The notes under the pieces were generated by a model. That model did not search any database. It saw nothing but the letters and a program-made list of their open reading frames with translations, and had not been told where the DNA came from. Below are positions 33,808-42,890 of a stretch of DNA of 64,000 nt, piece after piece. The first letter of the stretch is position 1. Every line of letters starts with the position of its first letter. The stretch lies in assembly GCF_050262165.1 (NCBI RefSeq), contig NZ_CP189844.1; one strand, written 5' to 3'. A program made the position numbers and the translations under genes. Source of the stretch: Parvimonas sp015257355. GTDB taxonomy: Bacteria > Bacillota > Clostridia > Tissierellales > Peptoniphilaceae.

Positions 33808-34065
33808 ATGAGTCAAAAAACTCTTAAAATTTTGGGATGGATAGCAACATGTACTGCAATGCTTATGTACATTTCTTATTTTCCACAAATTATTAACAAT
33901 TTAAATGGTAATAAGAGTGGATTTTTACAACCTATGGTTGCTGCAATTAACTGTATTTTATGGTGCAGTTATGGATTTTTTCAAAAGAAAAAAGATTGGC
34001 CAATTATTGTTGCCAATGTACCAGGAGTTGTTTTTGGAACAATAGCTGCAATTACAGCTTTATAA
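33808..34065 (+). CDS. SemiSWEET-family transporter (second copy)
   Basis: 85 residues, three helices, with the PQ-loop motif SYFPQIINNLNGNKSGF and the conserved WCSYGF and ANVPG segments. It is only distantly similar to the SemiSWEET at 28858-29097, so the two are not recent duplicates. It has its own -10 (TATAAT, 33767-33772) and terminator. Confidence 0.85.
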   Translation: MSQKTLKILGWIATCTAMLMYISYFPQIINNLNGNKSGFLQPMVAAINCILWCSYGFFQKKKDWPIIVANVPGVVFGTIAAITAL

Positions 34066-34068
34066 GAG

Positions 34069-34110
34069 GATAAAATGTCGATATAATAAAAAAATATCGA
34101 CATTTTTTGT
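34069..34110 (+). terminator. Terminator of the second SemiSWEET gene
   Basis: AAAATGTCGATAT and ATATCGACATTTTTT stem with T-run. Confidence 0.9.
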
Positions 34111-34191
34111 TAAAAAAATGATTTATTTATGATTTTTGGTAAAAAAATTGCTATTAATAAAAAATTTTATGACTAAAAGATATAAAAATAT

Positions 34192-34220
34192 TTGACTTTT
34201 ACAAGACAAAATGATACAAT
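34192..34220 (+). promoter_or_regulatory. Promoter of the MucBP LPXTG gene
   Basis: TTGACT (34192-34197), 17 bases, TACAAT (34215-34220). The surroundings AATGATACAATT and TTGACTTTT are shared with the promoter at 38800-38828. Confidence 0.75.
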
Positions 34221-34303
34221 TTAAAGTGATTATTTAGAGAAATTTTTAATTTTGAATAATAATTAAATAAATTCAAGGAAAATTTTAAAAAAGGAGGAAT
34301 TTA

Positions 34304-37300
34304 ATGAACAAGAATTTAAAAAAGATCGTTCTTTGTATGGCTTTATCTACAAGTGTTCTAGTTTCAGGAAATACCGTTAAATATTTTAACGTGATAGATA
34401 CAGTTAAAGCTGATGAGAACGTAACAACAACACCTGTAATTACAGATCCAAATAATGCGTCAATTACAGATGCTCCGTTCAACAAAGCGGGTTATGCATT
34501 AGATCCAAATGCTAGTCGTTACACATTTGGAGTTTGGCAGTTCCTTAGAACAGATCCAAACACAAAAACAAAAACAAATTTTGATTACTATGCAACTCTT
34601 TCTGTAGATAGAGATGCTATCACAGGTAATCCTGGAGATAATCCAAAAGTATACTTACGTATAGTTAAAAAATCAACAGGTGCTGAAGTTTATACTAGAG
34701 AACTTAATGCGGGAGATAGCGATATTCAATTACCAAGCTACATTACAAACAACGCTGCAGGGGTTACAAATACATTGACTTATGTACCTGCAAATGGACC
34801 AACTCCTGGTACTTTAACATTCTCATTAGTACATGCAAATCTTGAGTATGAAACACTTCAAGTTCGTGATACTGAACTTCCAGGAAACGAAAATGAAGAC
34901 AAACCTAATGTTCAAACTACAGTACCATTTAAAAAACCTGAACAAATAACTTACTACAGAGAAATTGATGAGTCAAAATACACTGAAGGACAACCTTATA
35001 AACCAACAGGTGATGAAGAAGTTATTACAAAATACGTTCAAAATGGTATTTCTGGTCAACAATATGTTGCATCAGATAACAGAGATATTGAAAAATATGA
35101 AAGAATAGAAGCTACAACTGACAACAACCAACCAAAAACAGGTCTTGTTAAACATGTAGCAGGTCAAAAATTAGTTGAACTTAAAGGTGGAGCTAACCAT
35201 TACTATGTTAAACGTATTTCTGAAGTTGTAGATTCAAAAGGTTCAACAGTAACTAAACTTTATGCTCTTGACCCATCAGAAGTTGACAATTTCAATGGAG
35301 ATGATGTTGGATCAACAGATGTTTCAAAATACACTTTATTATATACAACTAAAGTAAATGCTCCGGGAGAAATATGGACAGCTCCGGAAAGTAAAGTAAC
35401 TAGAGTAGACAGCAAAAATGGGGACTACTATATTGATGTTACTGAAACAGCAGGTAGCAGATCTCTTGTTATAACTGGATGGTTTTCTAAAACTGAAAAA
35501 GTTACTTATATAGCTGATGAAGATAAGCAACCAAGACAATATGATAAGCCATTTACAAAGGGTCCAGATGTTGCACTTACAGCAGCTGGTAAAGGTAATA
35601 ACGCAGAGAATGTAATTGCTGGAAAGACTACTGCTATTGTAGCAAAAACTAAAGTAACTCAACCAGATGGAAGTTTTACTTATATAGGATTGGAAGGATT
35701 TACTTCATTCTCAAATAACTATTCAATTCCAACTCCACCAAACGGATCTACTGATGTAAACTATTATTTCCGTAAACTAAAAGGTGAAGTTGAAATCACA
35801 TATGTTGATGATAAGGGTAATAAACTTCAAGATCCTAAAAAAGACACACCAAAATCACCATATGATACACCATATAATGCAGATGAACCAGGCGAAAGAC
35901 CTGACACTATCGAAAAAGATGGTAAGACATATAAGAGAGTACCAAAGGGAGATTATCCAGTAGGTAAAGTTGATGAAAATGGACATCTTGAAAATTCTGA
36001 TCCAATTAAAGGAAAAGTTGAAAAACCAAAATCAACAATAACTTATGTATACAAACAAGTTGGTAATGTATATGTTCATTACAAAGATACAGAAGGAAAT
36101 GTACTAAAAACTTCTGTAACTGATATGGATAAAGAAATAATAGATTCAGATTATGATACAGTTGTTGATAATAGACCAGCTAAAATTGAAAAAGATGGTA
36201 AGACTTATGTACTAGTAACAAAGGGAGATTATCCAGTAGGTAAAGTTGACGCTGAAGGACATCTTGAATCATCAGACTCTACAATTGGAAAAGTAGCTGA
36301 AAAAGATAAGAATGTAACTTATATTTACAAACTTAAAGAAGATCCAAAAGAAGGCGAAGTTGTTATCACTTATGTAGATGAAAATGGTAATGAACTTCAA
36401 GATCCAAAACAAGATACACCAAAATCACCATATGATACACCATATGATACAACTGAAGAAGGTGAAAAACCAAATACTATCGAAAAAGATGGTAAAACAT
36501 ATAAGCTTGTACCAAAGGGAGATTATCCAGTAGGTAAAGTTGATGAAAATGGACATCTTGTATCTTCTGATCCAATAACAGGAAAAGTTGACAAACCAAA
36601 ATCAGTTATAACTTATGTTTATAAAGAAGTTAAAGAAGATCCAGTACAACCAAAAGGTAATGTATATGTTCATTATAAAGATACAGAAGGAAATGAATTA
36701 AAAACTTCTGTAAAAGATATGGATCAACAACCAGTTGATTCTGATTATGATACAAAGGTAGATAATAGACCAAACGAAATCAAAAAAGATGGTAAAACTT
36801 ATGTATTAGTACCAGCAGGAAACTATACAGTAGGTCAAGTTGACGCTGAAGGACATCTTGAATCATCAGATCCAATAATTGGAAAAGTAGCTGAACAAGA
36901 TAAGAATGTAACTTATATTTACAAACTTAAAGAAGATCCAGCACCACAACCAGATCCAGCACAACCAAAAGGTAATGTATATGTTCATTACAAAGATACA
37001 GAAGGAAATGAATTAAAAACTTCTGTAAAAGATATGGATCAACAACCAGTTGACTCTGATTATGATACAAAGGTAGATAATAGACCAAACGAAATCAAAA
37101 AAGATGGAAAGACTTATGTATTAGTACCAGCAGGAAACTATACAGTAGGTCAAGTTGATGCTGAAGGACATCTTGAATCATCAGATCCAATAATTGGAAA
37201 AGTAGCTGAACAAGATAAGAATGTAACTTATATTTACAAACTTAAAGAAGATCCAGCACCTCAACCAGATCCAGCACAACCAAAAGGTAATGTATATGTT

Positions 37301-38701
37301 CATTACAAAGATACAGAAGGAAATGAATTAAAAGCTTCTGTAAAAGATATGGATCAACAACCAGTTGATTCTAATTATGATACAAAGGTAGACAATAGAC
37401 CAAACGAAATCGTAAAAGATGGAAAGACTTATGTATTAGTACCAGCAGGAAACTACACAGTAGGTCAAGTTGATGCTGAAGGACATCTTGAATCATCAGA
37501 TCCAATAATTGGAAAAGTAGCTGAACAAGATAAGAATGTAACTTATATTTACAAACTTAAAGAAGATCCAGCACCACAACCAGATCCAGCACAACCAAAA
37601 GGTAATGTATATGTTCATTACAAAGATACAGAAGGAAATGAATTAAAAACTTCTGTAAAAGATATGGATCAACAACCAGTTGACTCTGATTATGATACAA
37701 AGGTAGATAATAGACCAAACGAAATCAAAAAAGATGGAAAGACTTATGTATTAGTACCAGCAGGAAACTATACAGTAGGTCAAGTTGATGCTGAAGGACA
37801 TCTTGAATCATCAGATCCAATAATTGGAAAAGTAGCTGAACAAGATAAGAATGTAACTTATATTTACAAACTTAAAGAAGATCCAGCACCACAACCAGAT
37901 CCAGCACAACCAAAAGGTAATGTATATGTTCATTACAAAGATACAGAAGGAAATGAATTAAAAGCTTCTGTAAAAGATATGGATCAACAACCAGTTGATT
38001 CTGATTATGATACAAAGGTAGACAATAGACCAAACGAAATCGTAAAAGATGGAAAGACTTATGTATTAGTACCAGCAGGAAACTACACAGTAGGTCAAGT
38101 TGACGCTGAAGGACATCTTGAATCATCAGATCCAATAATTGGAAAAGTAGCTGAACAAGATAAGAATGTAACTTATATTTACAAACTTAAAGAAGATCCA
38201 ACTCCTCAACCACAACCAGATCCAGCACAACCAAAAGGTAATGTATATGTTTACTATAAAGATACTGAAGGTAATGTAATTAAATCTAGAGTAACTGATG
38301 AAGATGCTCAACCAGTAGATAAAGATTACGATACAGTAGTAGACAATAGACCACAAGAAATTGTAAAAGATGGTAAAACTTATGTATTAGTACCAGCAGG
38401 AAACTATACAGTGGGTTCTGTAGATAGTGAAGGACATCTTGAATCTTCAGATTCTACAACTGGAAAGGTAATTGAAGGAGATAAGCACGTAACTTATATC
38501 TATAAACTTAAAGAAGAACCAGTAGTTCCAGGAAAACCTGGAAAACCGGGAGAACCAGGAAAACCTGGAAAACCAGGAGATCCAGGAAAGGGTAATAGAT
38601 TACCAAAAACTGGTGTTGCAAGCTCATCTGCATTACTAAGTTTAGTAACTGTTTTAACAGGAGCAATGGGTATTGTAATTAATTCTAAAAAAAGAAAATA
38701 A
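34304..38701 (+). CDS. LPXTG surface protein with nine MucBP-type repeats
   Basis: 1465 residues. A signal peptide (about 1-36, to VKADE) precedes a unique N-terminal region (about 37-490), with no recognised domain. Nine MucBP-like repeats follow from about 495, each with the pattern V-YKDTEGN, YDT--DNRP, KDGKTYVLVP and VTYIYKLKEDP. Repeats 1 and 3 are a second subtype (ITYVD-NGN, KSPYDTPY). A short collagen-like GKPGKPGEPG stretch leads to LPKTG (about 1433-1437), a helix and SKKRK. MucBP repeats bind mucin in lactobacilli and Listeria, so mucosal adhesion is likely (inference). A strong AAGGAGG RBS is present. Confidence 0.92.
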   Translation: MNKNLKKIVLCMALSTSVLVSGNTVKYFNVIDTVKADENVTTTPVITDPNNASITDAPFNKAGYALDPNASRYTFGVWQFLRTDPNTKTKTNFDYYATLSVDRDAITGNPGDNPKVYLRIVKKSTGAEVYTRELNAGDSDIQLPSYITNNAAGVTNTLTYVPANGPTPGTLTFSLVHANLEYETLQVRDTELPGNENEDKPNVQTTVPFKKPEQITYYREIDESKYTEGQPYKPTGDEEVITKYVQNGISGQQYVASDNRDIEKYERIEATTDNNQPKTGLVKHVAGQKLVELKGGANHYYVKRISEVVDSKGSTVTKLYALDPSEVDNFNGDDVGSTDVSKYTLLYTTKVNAPGEIWTAPESKVTRVDSKNGDYYIDVTETAGSRSLVITGWFSKTEKVTYIADEDKQPRQYDKPFTKGPDVALTAAGKGNNAENVIAGKTTAIVAKTKVTQPDGSFTYIGLEGFTSFSNNYSIPTPPNGSTDVNYYFRKLKGEVEITYVDDKGNKLQDPKKDTPKSPYDTPYNADEPGERPDTIEKDGKTYKRVPKGDYPVGKVDENGHLENSDPIKGKVEKPKSTITYVYKQVGNVYVHYKDTEGNVLKTSVTDMDKEIIDSDYDTVVDNRPAKIEKDGKTYVLVTKGDYPVGKVDAEGHLESSDSTIGKVAEKDKNVTYIYKLKEDPKEGEVVITYVDENGNELQDPKQDTPKSPYDTPYDTTEEGEKPNTIEKDGKTYKLVPKGDYPVGKVDENGHLVSSDPITGKVDKPKSVITYVYKEVKEDPVQPKGNVYVHYKDTEGNELKTSVKDMDQQPVDSDYDTKVDNRPNEIKKDGKTYVLVPAGNYTVGQVDAEGHLESSDPIIGKVAEQDKNVTYIYKLKEDPAPQPDPAQPKGNVYVHYKDTEGNELKTSVKDMDQQPVDSDYDTKVDNRPNEIKKDGKTYVLVPAGNYTVGQVDAEGHLESSDPIIGKVAEQDKNVTYIYKLKEDPAPQPDPAQPKGNVYVHYKDTEGNELKASVKDMDQQPVDSNYDTKVDNRPNEIVKDGKTYVLVPAGNYTVGQVDAEGHLESSDPIIGKVAEQDKNVTYIYKLKEDPAPQPDPAQPKGNVYVHYKDTEGNELKTSVKDMDQQPVDSDYDTKVDNRPNEIKKDGKTYVLVPAGNYTVGQVDAEGHLESSDPIIGKVAEQDKNVTYIYKLKEDPAPQPDPAQPKGNVYVHYKDTEGNELKASVKDMDQQPVDSDYDTKVDNRPNEIVKDGKTYVLVPAGNYTVGQVDAEGHLESSDPIIGKVAEQDKNVTYIYKLKEDPTPQPQPDPAQPKGNVYVYYKDTEGNVIKSRVTDEDAQPVDKDYDTVVDNRPQEIVKDGKTYVLVPAGNYTVGSVDSEGHLESSDSTTGKVIEGDKHVTYIYKLKEEPVVPGKPGKPGEPGKPGKPGDPGKGNRLPKTGVASSSALLSLVTVLTGAMGIVINSKKRK
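36656..38230 (+). repeat. Five tandem 315-bp MucBP repeats
   Basis: The junction GGTAATGTATATGTTCATTA recurs at 36656, 36971, 37286, 37601 and 37916, exactly 315 bases (105 codons) apart. The next junction, at 38237, is 6 bases longer because of an extra Pro-Gln. Copies 2 and 4 share KTS/EIKKD and copies 3 and 5 share KAS/EIVKD, suggesting that a two-repeat (630-bp) unit was duplicated. Confidence 0.95.
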
Positions 38702-38720
38702 TTAAATATTATTTAAAGAA

Positions 38721-38757
38721 TAAAGCCTTTAGAAATTTCTAAAGGCTTTTCTTTTTC
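38721..38757 (+). terminator. Terminator of the MucBP protein gene
   Basis: AAAGCCTTTAGAAA and TTTCTAAAGGCTTTT stem with T-run. Confidence 0.9.
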
Positions 38758-38799
38758 TAAATATATGCTTAAATTTATGCTAAAAACAGTAAAATTTAA

Positions 38800-38828
38800 T
38801 TGACTTTTTATTTTTTAAATGATACAAT
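38800..38828 (+). promoter_or_regulatory. Promoter of the second LPXTG gene
   Basis: TTGACT (38800-38805), 17 bases, TACAAT (38823-38828), matching the promoter at 34192-34220. Confidence 0.75.
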
Positions 38829-38908
38829 TAAGCATATTGTTCACATTTTTTTATGTGATATTTTATAAAATTAAAAAATTTTTTTATTTTTAATTAGGAG
38901 GAATTTTA

Positions 38909-40363
38909 ATGAAAAAGAGTTTGAAAAATATAGTTCTTTGCATGGCAGTTTCAGCTAGTGTTCTAGTATCTGGAAATGCTTCTAACTATGTTAAAGCTGA
39001 AGATCCAATACCGCAAGCTGATAATTTAATTAGTGAAGGTGGACATATTAATGTTGAAGGACAAGGAGCTAGATTAAGCGAAGATGGTAAAAGTGTAATC
39101 TACTCTTATATCATTGCTTTTCAAAGAATGCATTCAAGTGACCATGGTCAAACAGTAAGTGATGTTACAATTCGTTTTGCACCTATACCAAATGCTAAAA
39201 TAAATTTAACATTAATAGGAACTAGAGACGAAAATGGGAAACCTGTAAATGCAAATCTACCATTAAAAGGATTGAAAATGGATGATCCGTCACTTGATGA
39301 CCCTGATGATATTGATTTACCAAGTGCAGAAGAAGTTGCTGCAGGAAAAAAAGGTTATTATCTTTTAGGATATAATTATGATGATCAAAAATATATAACT
39401 ACATTAGGTGTTTTTCATAATGTTAATGGAAGTCAAGCAGTTAAACTTGAAATTAGTGTTCCTTTAGAACAAGCAAAGAAAATTAAATATTTACCGATTG
39501 ATGCTAGAATGGTATGGAAAGCAAGTCAAGAAGATGGAGCGCCTGGTTATGAGTCTGGAGCTCAAAGCTTAGAAGAATACCATAATCACGTTTTAGGTTT
39601 GCCATCTGAAAAGGAAGATGAGGAAGGAACTCCAATTCCTAATTATGGCGGAATAGGAGACCCTACTTTAGTAACAGAAGAGTATGTAAAAAATGGACAT
39701 CTTATCAAATCTGTTGCAAATCCAAGTACTTATATAACTCCAAATAATGGAGATTGGACTAATATTCCAGAAGATACAAATATTAAAGAAGAGACTTTCT
39801 TCCATTATGCAAAAATCTTTACTTTAAGAGCTAATCCGGGTGTAACTTACTATATTTCTGAAAAAGAAGATATGGCAGACCAAGATGTTTCTGCATTATA
39901 TTTAGGAAAAGTTGATGTTGATTATGTTATCCAAGGAACAAATACAAAAATTAAAGAAACTTATAACGATACAAAAGAAACTCCTATTTATGGAGAAAAT
40001 GGAAAGTTAGTTAAGTATAATGCTGCAGAAAATGAAAATGAACGTCCTGCAAAAATTACTTATGATGGTAAAGAATATGAATATGTTGGAGTTTCAGCTA
40101 CATCTGCTCCAGAAAATGGTAATTTAAAAGAAGGTACAACTAATGTGGTTTTCGAATACAAATTAGTTGAAAAAACATCTGAACCACAACCAGAACCACA
40201 AAAGCCAACACCTCAACCGGAACCACAAAAACCAGTTGAAAAAGAACCACAAAATGGTCAATTACCAAAAACTGGAATTGCAAACTCAAGCGCATTACTA
40301 AGCGTAGCAACTGTTTTAACAGGAGCAATTGGAGTTGTAATTAGTTCTAAAAAAAGAAAATAA
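38909..40363 (+). CDS. LPXTG surface protein with one MucBP-like domain
   Basis: 484 residues. The signal peptide (about 1-31, LVSGNAS...VKAED) is nearly the same as in the upstream MucBP protein. A unique domain of about 300 residues follows, then a single MucBP-like module (KVDVDYVIQGTNTKIKET to VVFEYKLVEK). A Pro/Gln-rich wall linker leads to LPKTG (about 452-456) and an anchor almost identical to the upstream protein (SALLS-ATVLTGA-GVVI). Ends and promoter are thus duplicated while the exposed domains differ. Confidence 0.9.
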   Translation: MKKSLKNIVLCMAVSASVLVSGNASNYVKAEDPIPQADNLISEGGHINVEGQGARLSEDGKSVIYSYIIAFQRMHSSDHGQTVSDVTIRFAPIPNAKINLTLIGTRDENGKPVNANLPLKGLKMDDPSLDDPDDIDLPSAEEVAAGKKGYYLLGYNYDDQKYITTLGVFHNVNGSQAVKLEISVPLEQAKKIKYLPIDARMVWKASQEDGAPGYESGAQSLEEYHNHVLGLPSEKEDEEGTPIPNYGGIGDPTLVTEEYVKNGHLIKSVANPSTYITPNNGDWTNIPEDTNIKEETFFHYAKIFTLRANPGVTYYISEKEDMADQDVSALYLGKVDVDYVIQGTNTKIKETYNDTKETPIYGENGKLVKYNAAENENERPAKITYDGKEYEYVGVSATSAPENGNLKEGTTNVVFEYKLVEKTSEPQPEPQKPTPQPEPQKPVEKEPQNGQLPKTGIANSSALLSVATVLTGAIGVVISSKKRK

Positions 40364-40381
40364 TCAATTTTATTTAAGATT

Positions 40382-40418
40382 AAAAAAAGCCTTTAGAATT
40401 TCTAAAGGCTTTTGTTTT
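40382..40418. terminator. Bidirectional terminator after the second LPXTG gene
   Basis: AAAAGCCTTTAGAA and TTCTAAAGGCTTTT, almost the same hairpin as at 38721. It also ends the convergent methyltransferase gene. Confidence 0.9.
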
Positions 40419-40420
40419 AT

Positions 40421-41113
40421 CTATTTACTTATTACAAATACTACTGACGGAGAGTTTTCTTCGTCAAATTCTTCTTTTTTGAAGCTTCCGTAGATTTCGT
40501 ATTTTAGTCCGAGTGTATTTACAAATGAAATTATGTCGTCAACCAATAGAGGAACTAGAAGTTGAGTATTTTCAAAACTTTCATTTTCTGTAGTAAGAAC
40601 TGTATTAAAACGGATTTTGCTATTTTCTCTATAATAATTTCTTGTGAATTTTACTTTTGTTCCAAGTGTTGGTAATGCTCCAAGAAATAGGTCATGTTTA
40701 AGGATAAATGGTTTAAAATTTACCCAACTTAATACTAATTTTCCATCTTCTTTTAAAAGTTCAAGAGTTTTTAGTATAAAGCTACATATTTGATTTATGT
40801 CTTCCAAATGGGCAATTGTTGTTCCAATGCAATAGCAAACGTCAAATTTTTCTTCAAAGTCAAGTTCAAGCATATTCTTCTCATATACTTTAAGTCCTTT
40901 TTTCCTTGCTTCATTTACCATGCTTTCTTCTAGGTCGATACAAGTAACATTTTTACCTAATTCTTCCAGGTTTTTTGCAACAAGTCCTGTTGCACAGCCA
41001 ATGTCTAAATAGTCCTTTCCTTCTGAAATGCTATTTAAGAAATTTAGTTGTGCTTCATTTTTTGGAAAAATATCTTCATAATATTTACATATTTCTTTAT
41101 AAAACTTATTCAT
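40421..41113 (-). CDS. Class I SAM-dependent methyltransferase
   Basis: 230 residues from ATG 41113. Upstream in-frame TTG at 41131 would add six residues overlapping the RBS GGAGGATT, so I reject it. Motif I is YLDIGCATGLVA, motif II CIDLEESM, and FDVCYCIGTTIAHL is the post-II region. The substrate is unknown, and it is a lone gene. Confidence 0.85.
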   Translation of the reverse strand: MNKFYKEICKYYEDIFPKNEAQLNFLNSISEGKDYLDIGCATGLVAKNLEELGKNVTCIDLEESMVNEARKKGLKVYEKNMLELDFEEKFDVCYCIGTTIAHLEDINQICSFILKTLELLKEDGKLVLSWVNFKPFILKHDLFLGALPTLGTKVKFTRNYYRENSKIRFNTVLTTENESFENTQLLVPLLVDDIISFVNTLGLKYEIYGSFKKEEFDEENSPSVVFVISK

Positions 41114-41254
41114 ATAATCCTCCACTCCCAAATATAGTTATGTATTAATTATACCCATTTTTACAAAAACAACTTTCTTATTAAGTTGTTAGCATTTTAA
41201 ATAATTTTGTGGTAAAATATAAACGAATAGATTTATTTTTTTAGGAGGCAATAG

Positions 41255-41896
41255 ATGAAATTTTTTATTGACACAGCTAATGTTGATGAAATAAGAGAAA
41301 TTAGCAAATGGGGAATTCTTGATGGAGTTACAACAAATCCATCTTTAATCGCAAAAGAGGGAAGAGATTTTGTTGAAGTTATAACTGAAATCACTTCAAT
41401 TGTTGATGGACCTATTTCAGCAGAAGTTATCAGTCTTGAAGCAGAAGGAATGGTAAAAGAAGCTAGAGAACTTTGTAAGATTAATAAAAATATTGTAATT
41501 AAAATTCCAATGACTGAAGAGGGATTAAAGGCTGTTAATGTTTTAAGTAAAGAGGGTGTTAAGACAAATGTTACTTTAATTTTCTCTGCAACTCAAGCAC
41601 TTCTTGCAGCCAAGGCAGGAGCAACTTATGTAAGTCCTTTCTTAGGAAGACTTGATGATATAAGTTCTGATGGAATGATTTTAATTGAAGATATTTTTGA
41701 AGTATTTAGTAATTATGCAATTACAACTGAAATCATTGCTGCATCTGTAAGAACTCCTATGCATGTTCTTCAAGTAGCTAAGAGCGGTGCAGATATTGCA
41801 ACAGTACCTTATAAAGTGTTCAAACAAATGTTAAAACATCCACTTACTGATATAGGAATTGAAAAGTTTTTAAAAGATTGGGAAAGTGTTAAATAA
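41255..41896 (+). CDS. Transaldolase-like fructose-6-phosphate aldolase (TalC/Fsa type)
   Basis: 213 residues, single-domain short transaldolase family. Start MKFFIDTANVDEIREI, GVTTNPSLIAKEG, the catalytic Lys in NIVIKIPMTEEGL and the C-terminal HPLTDIGIEKFLKDW are diagnostic. Whether it is a true transaldolase or an F6P aldolase cannot be decided from sequence. It begins a same-strand run with glpX (12 bases), rho and flavodoxin. Confidence 0.9.
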   Translation: MKFFIDTANVDEIREISKWGILDGVTTNPSLIAKEGRDFVEVITEITSIVDGPISAEVISLEAEGMVKEARELCKINKNIVIKIPMTEEGLKAVNVLSKEGVKTNVTLIFSATQALLAAKAGATYVSPFLGRLDDISSDGMILIEDIFEVFSNYAITTEIIAASVRTPMHVLQVAKSGADIATVPYKVFKQMLKHPLTDIGIEKFLKDWESVK

Positions 41897-41908
41897 TAGG
41901 AGGAAACT

Positions 41909-42889
41909 ATGGATAGAAATTTAAGTTTAAATTTAGTCAGAGTTACAGAAGCTGCGGCAATTCGTTCATCTTACTTTTTAGGAAAAGGAGATAAAAATGG
42001 AGCAGACGGTGCTGCCGTTGAAGCCATGAGATCAATGTTCAACGAACTTCCAATGGAAGGAACTGTTGTTATCGGTGAAGGAGAAATGGATGAAGCTCCT
42101 ATGTTATATATCGGAGAAGTTGTAGGTAATGGACAACAAGGTGCTACAAAAGTTGACATTGCAGTTGACCCAGTTGATGGTACATCTCTTGTAGCAAATG
42201 GATTACCAAATGCGATTGCAGTTGCTGCATGTGCGCCTAAGGGATGTTTGTTACATGCTCCTGACATGTATATGGATAAAATTGCGGCTGGTCCTTTAGC
42301 AGTTGATTGCATACATATTGATTTACCAATTGAAATGAATATTAGAAGACTTGCAACAGCCTTAGGAAAAGAAGTTGGTGAAGTTACTGTAAGTATTTTA
42401 AATAGAGAAAGACATCAAGATATTATTGATAGAGTTAGAAAACTTGGTGCTAGAATTAAACTTTTTGAAGCTGGAGATATAGCACAAGCTATTGCAACTT
42501 GTATTGAAAACAGTGGTTGTGATTTAATGGTTGGTATTGGTGGAGCTCCTGAAGGAGTTTTAGCTGCTGCTGCAATTAAAGCTTTAGGTGGTGTTTTCCA
42601 AGGAAGACTTGTTCCAGCTGATGAAGAAGAGTTTAAGAGATGTGAAGCTATGGGACTTGAAGATCCACTAAAAGTTTTAGAAATGAATGACTTAGTAAAA
42701 GGTGATGAAGTTCTATTTGCAGCAACTGGAGTAACTGACGGAGAATTATTAGACGGGGTTAGACATATCGGTAATGATAGAGTTAAGACTTACTCAGTTG
42801 TAATGAGAGCTGAAACAGGAACAGTTAGAAGAATTGAGGCAACTCATAGAATTTCTAAAAAACCTGAATATACAAAGATTAAGAGATAG
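41909..42889 (+). CDS. glpX: Fructose-1,6-bisphosphatase class II
   Basis: Dephosphorylates fructose-1,6-bisphosphate in gluconeogenesis, 326 residues. Metal-binding motifs GEGEMDEAPML and DIAVDPVDGTSL, plus GIGGAPEGVLAAAA, are characteristic of GlpX. A TAGGAGG RBS is present. Its stop is one base before the rho ATG, so the two are translationally linked. Confidence 0.95.
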   Translation: MDRNLSLNLVRVTEAAAIRSSYFLGKGDKNGADGAAVEAMRSMFNELPMEGTVVIGEGEMDEAPMLYIGEVVGNGQQGATKVDIAVDPVDGTSLVANGLPNAIAVAACAPKGCLLHAPDMYMDKIAAGPLAVDCIHIDLPIEMNIRRLATALGKEVGEVTVSILNRERHQDIIDRVRKLGARIKLFEAGDIAQAIATCIENSGCDLMVGIGGAPEGVLAAAAIKALGGVFQGRLVPADEEEFKRCEAMGLEDPLKVLEMNDLVKGDEVLFAATGVTDGELLDGVRHIGNDRVKTYSVVMRAETGTVRRIEATHRISKKPEYTKIKR

Positions 42890-42890
42890 T

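Noticed and set aside
42834..42890. 19-residue N-terminal extension of Rho inside glpX
   Set aside because: Would lie within the glpX end with no RBS. MNIELLKGKYLDELK is the family start.
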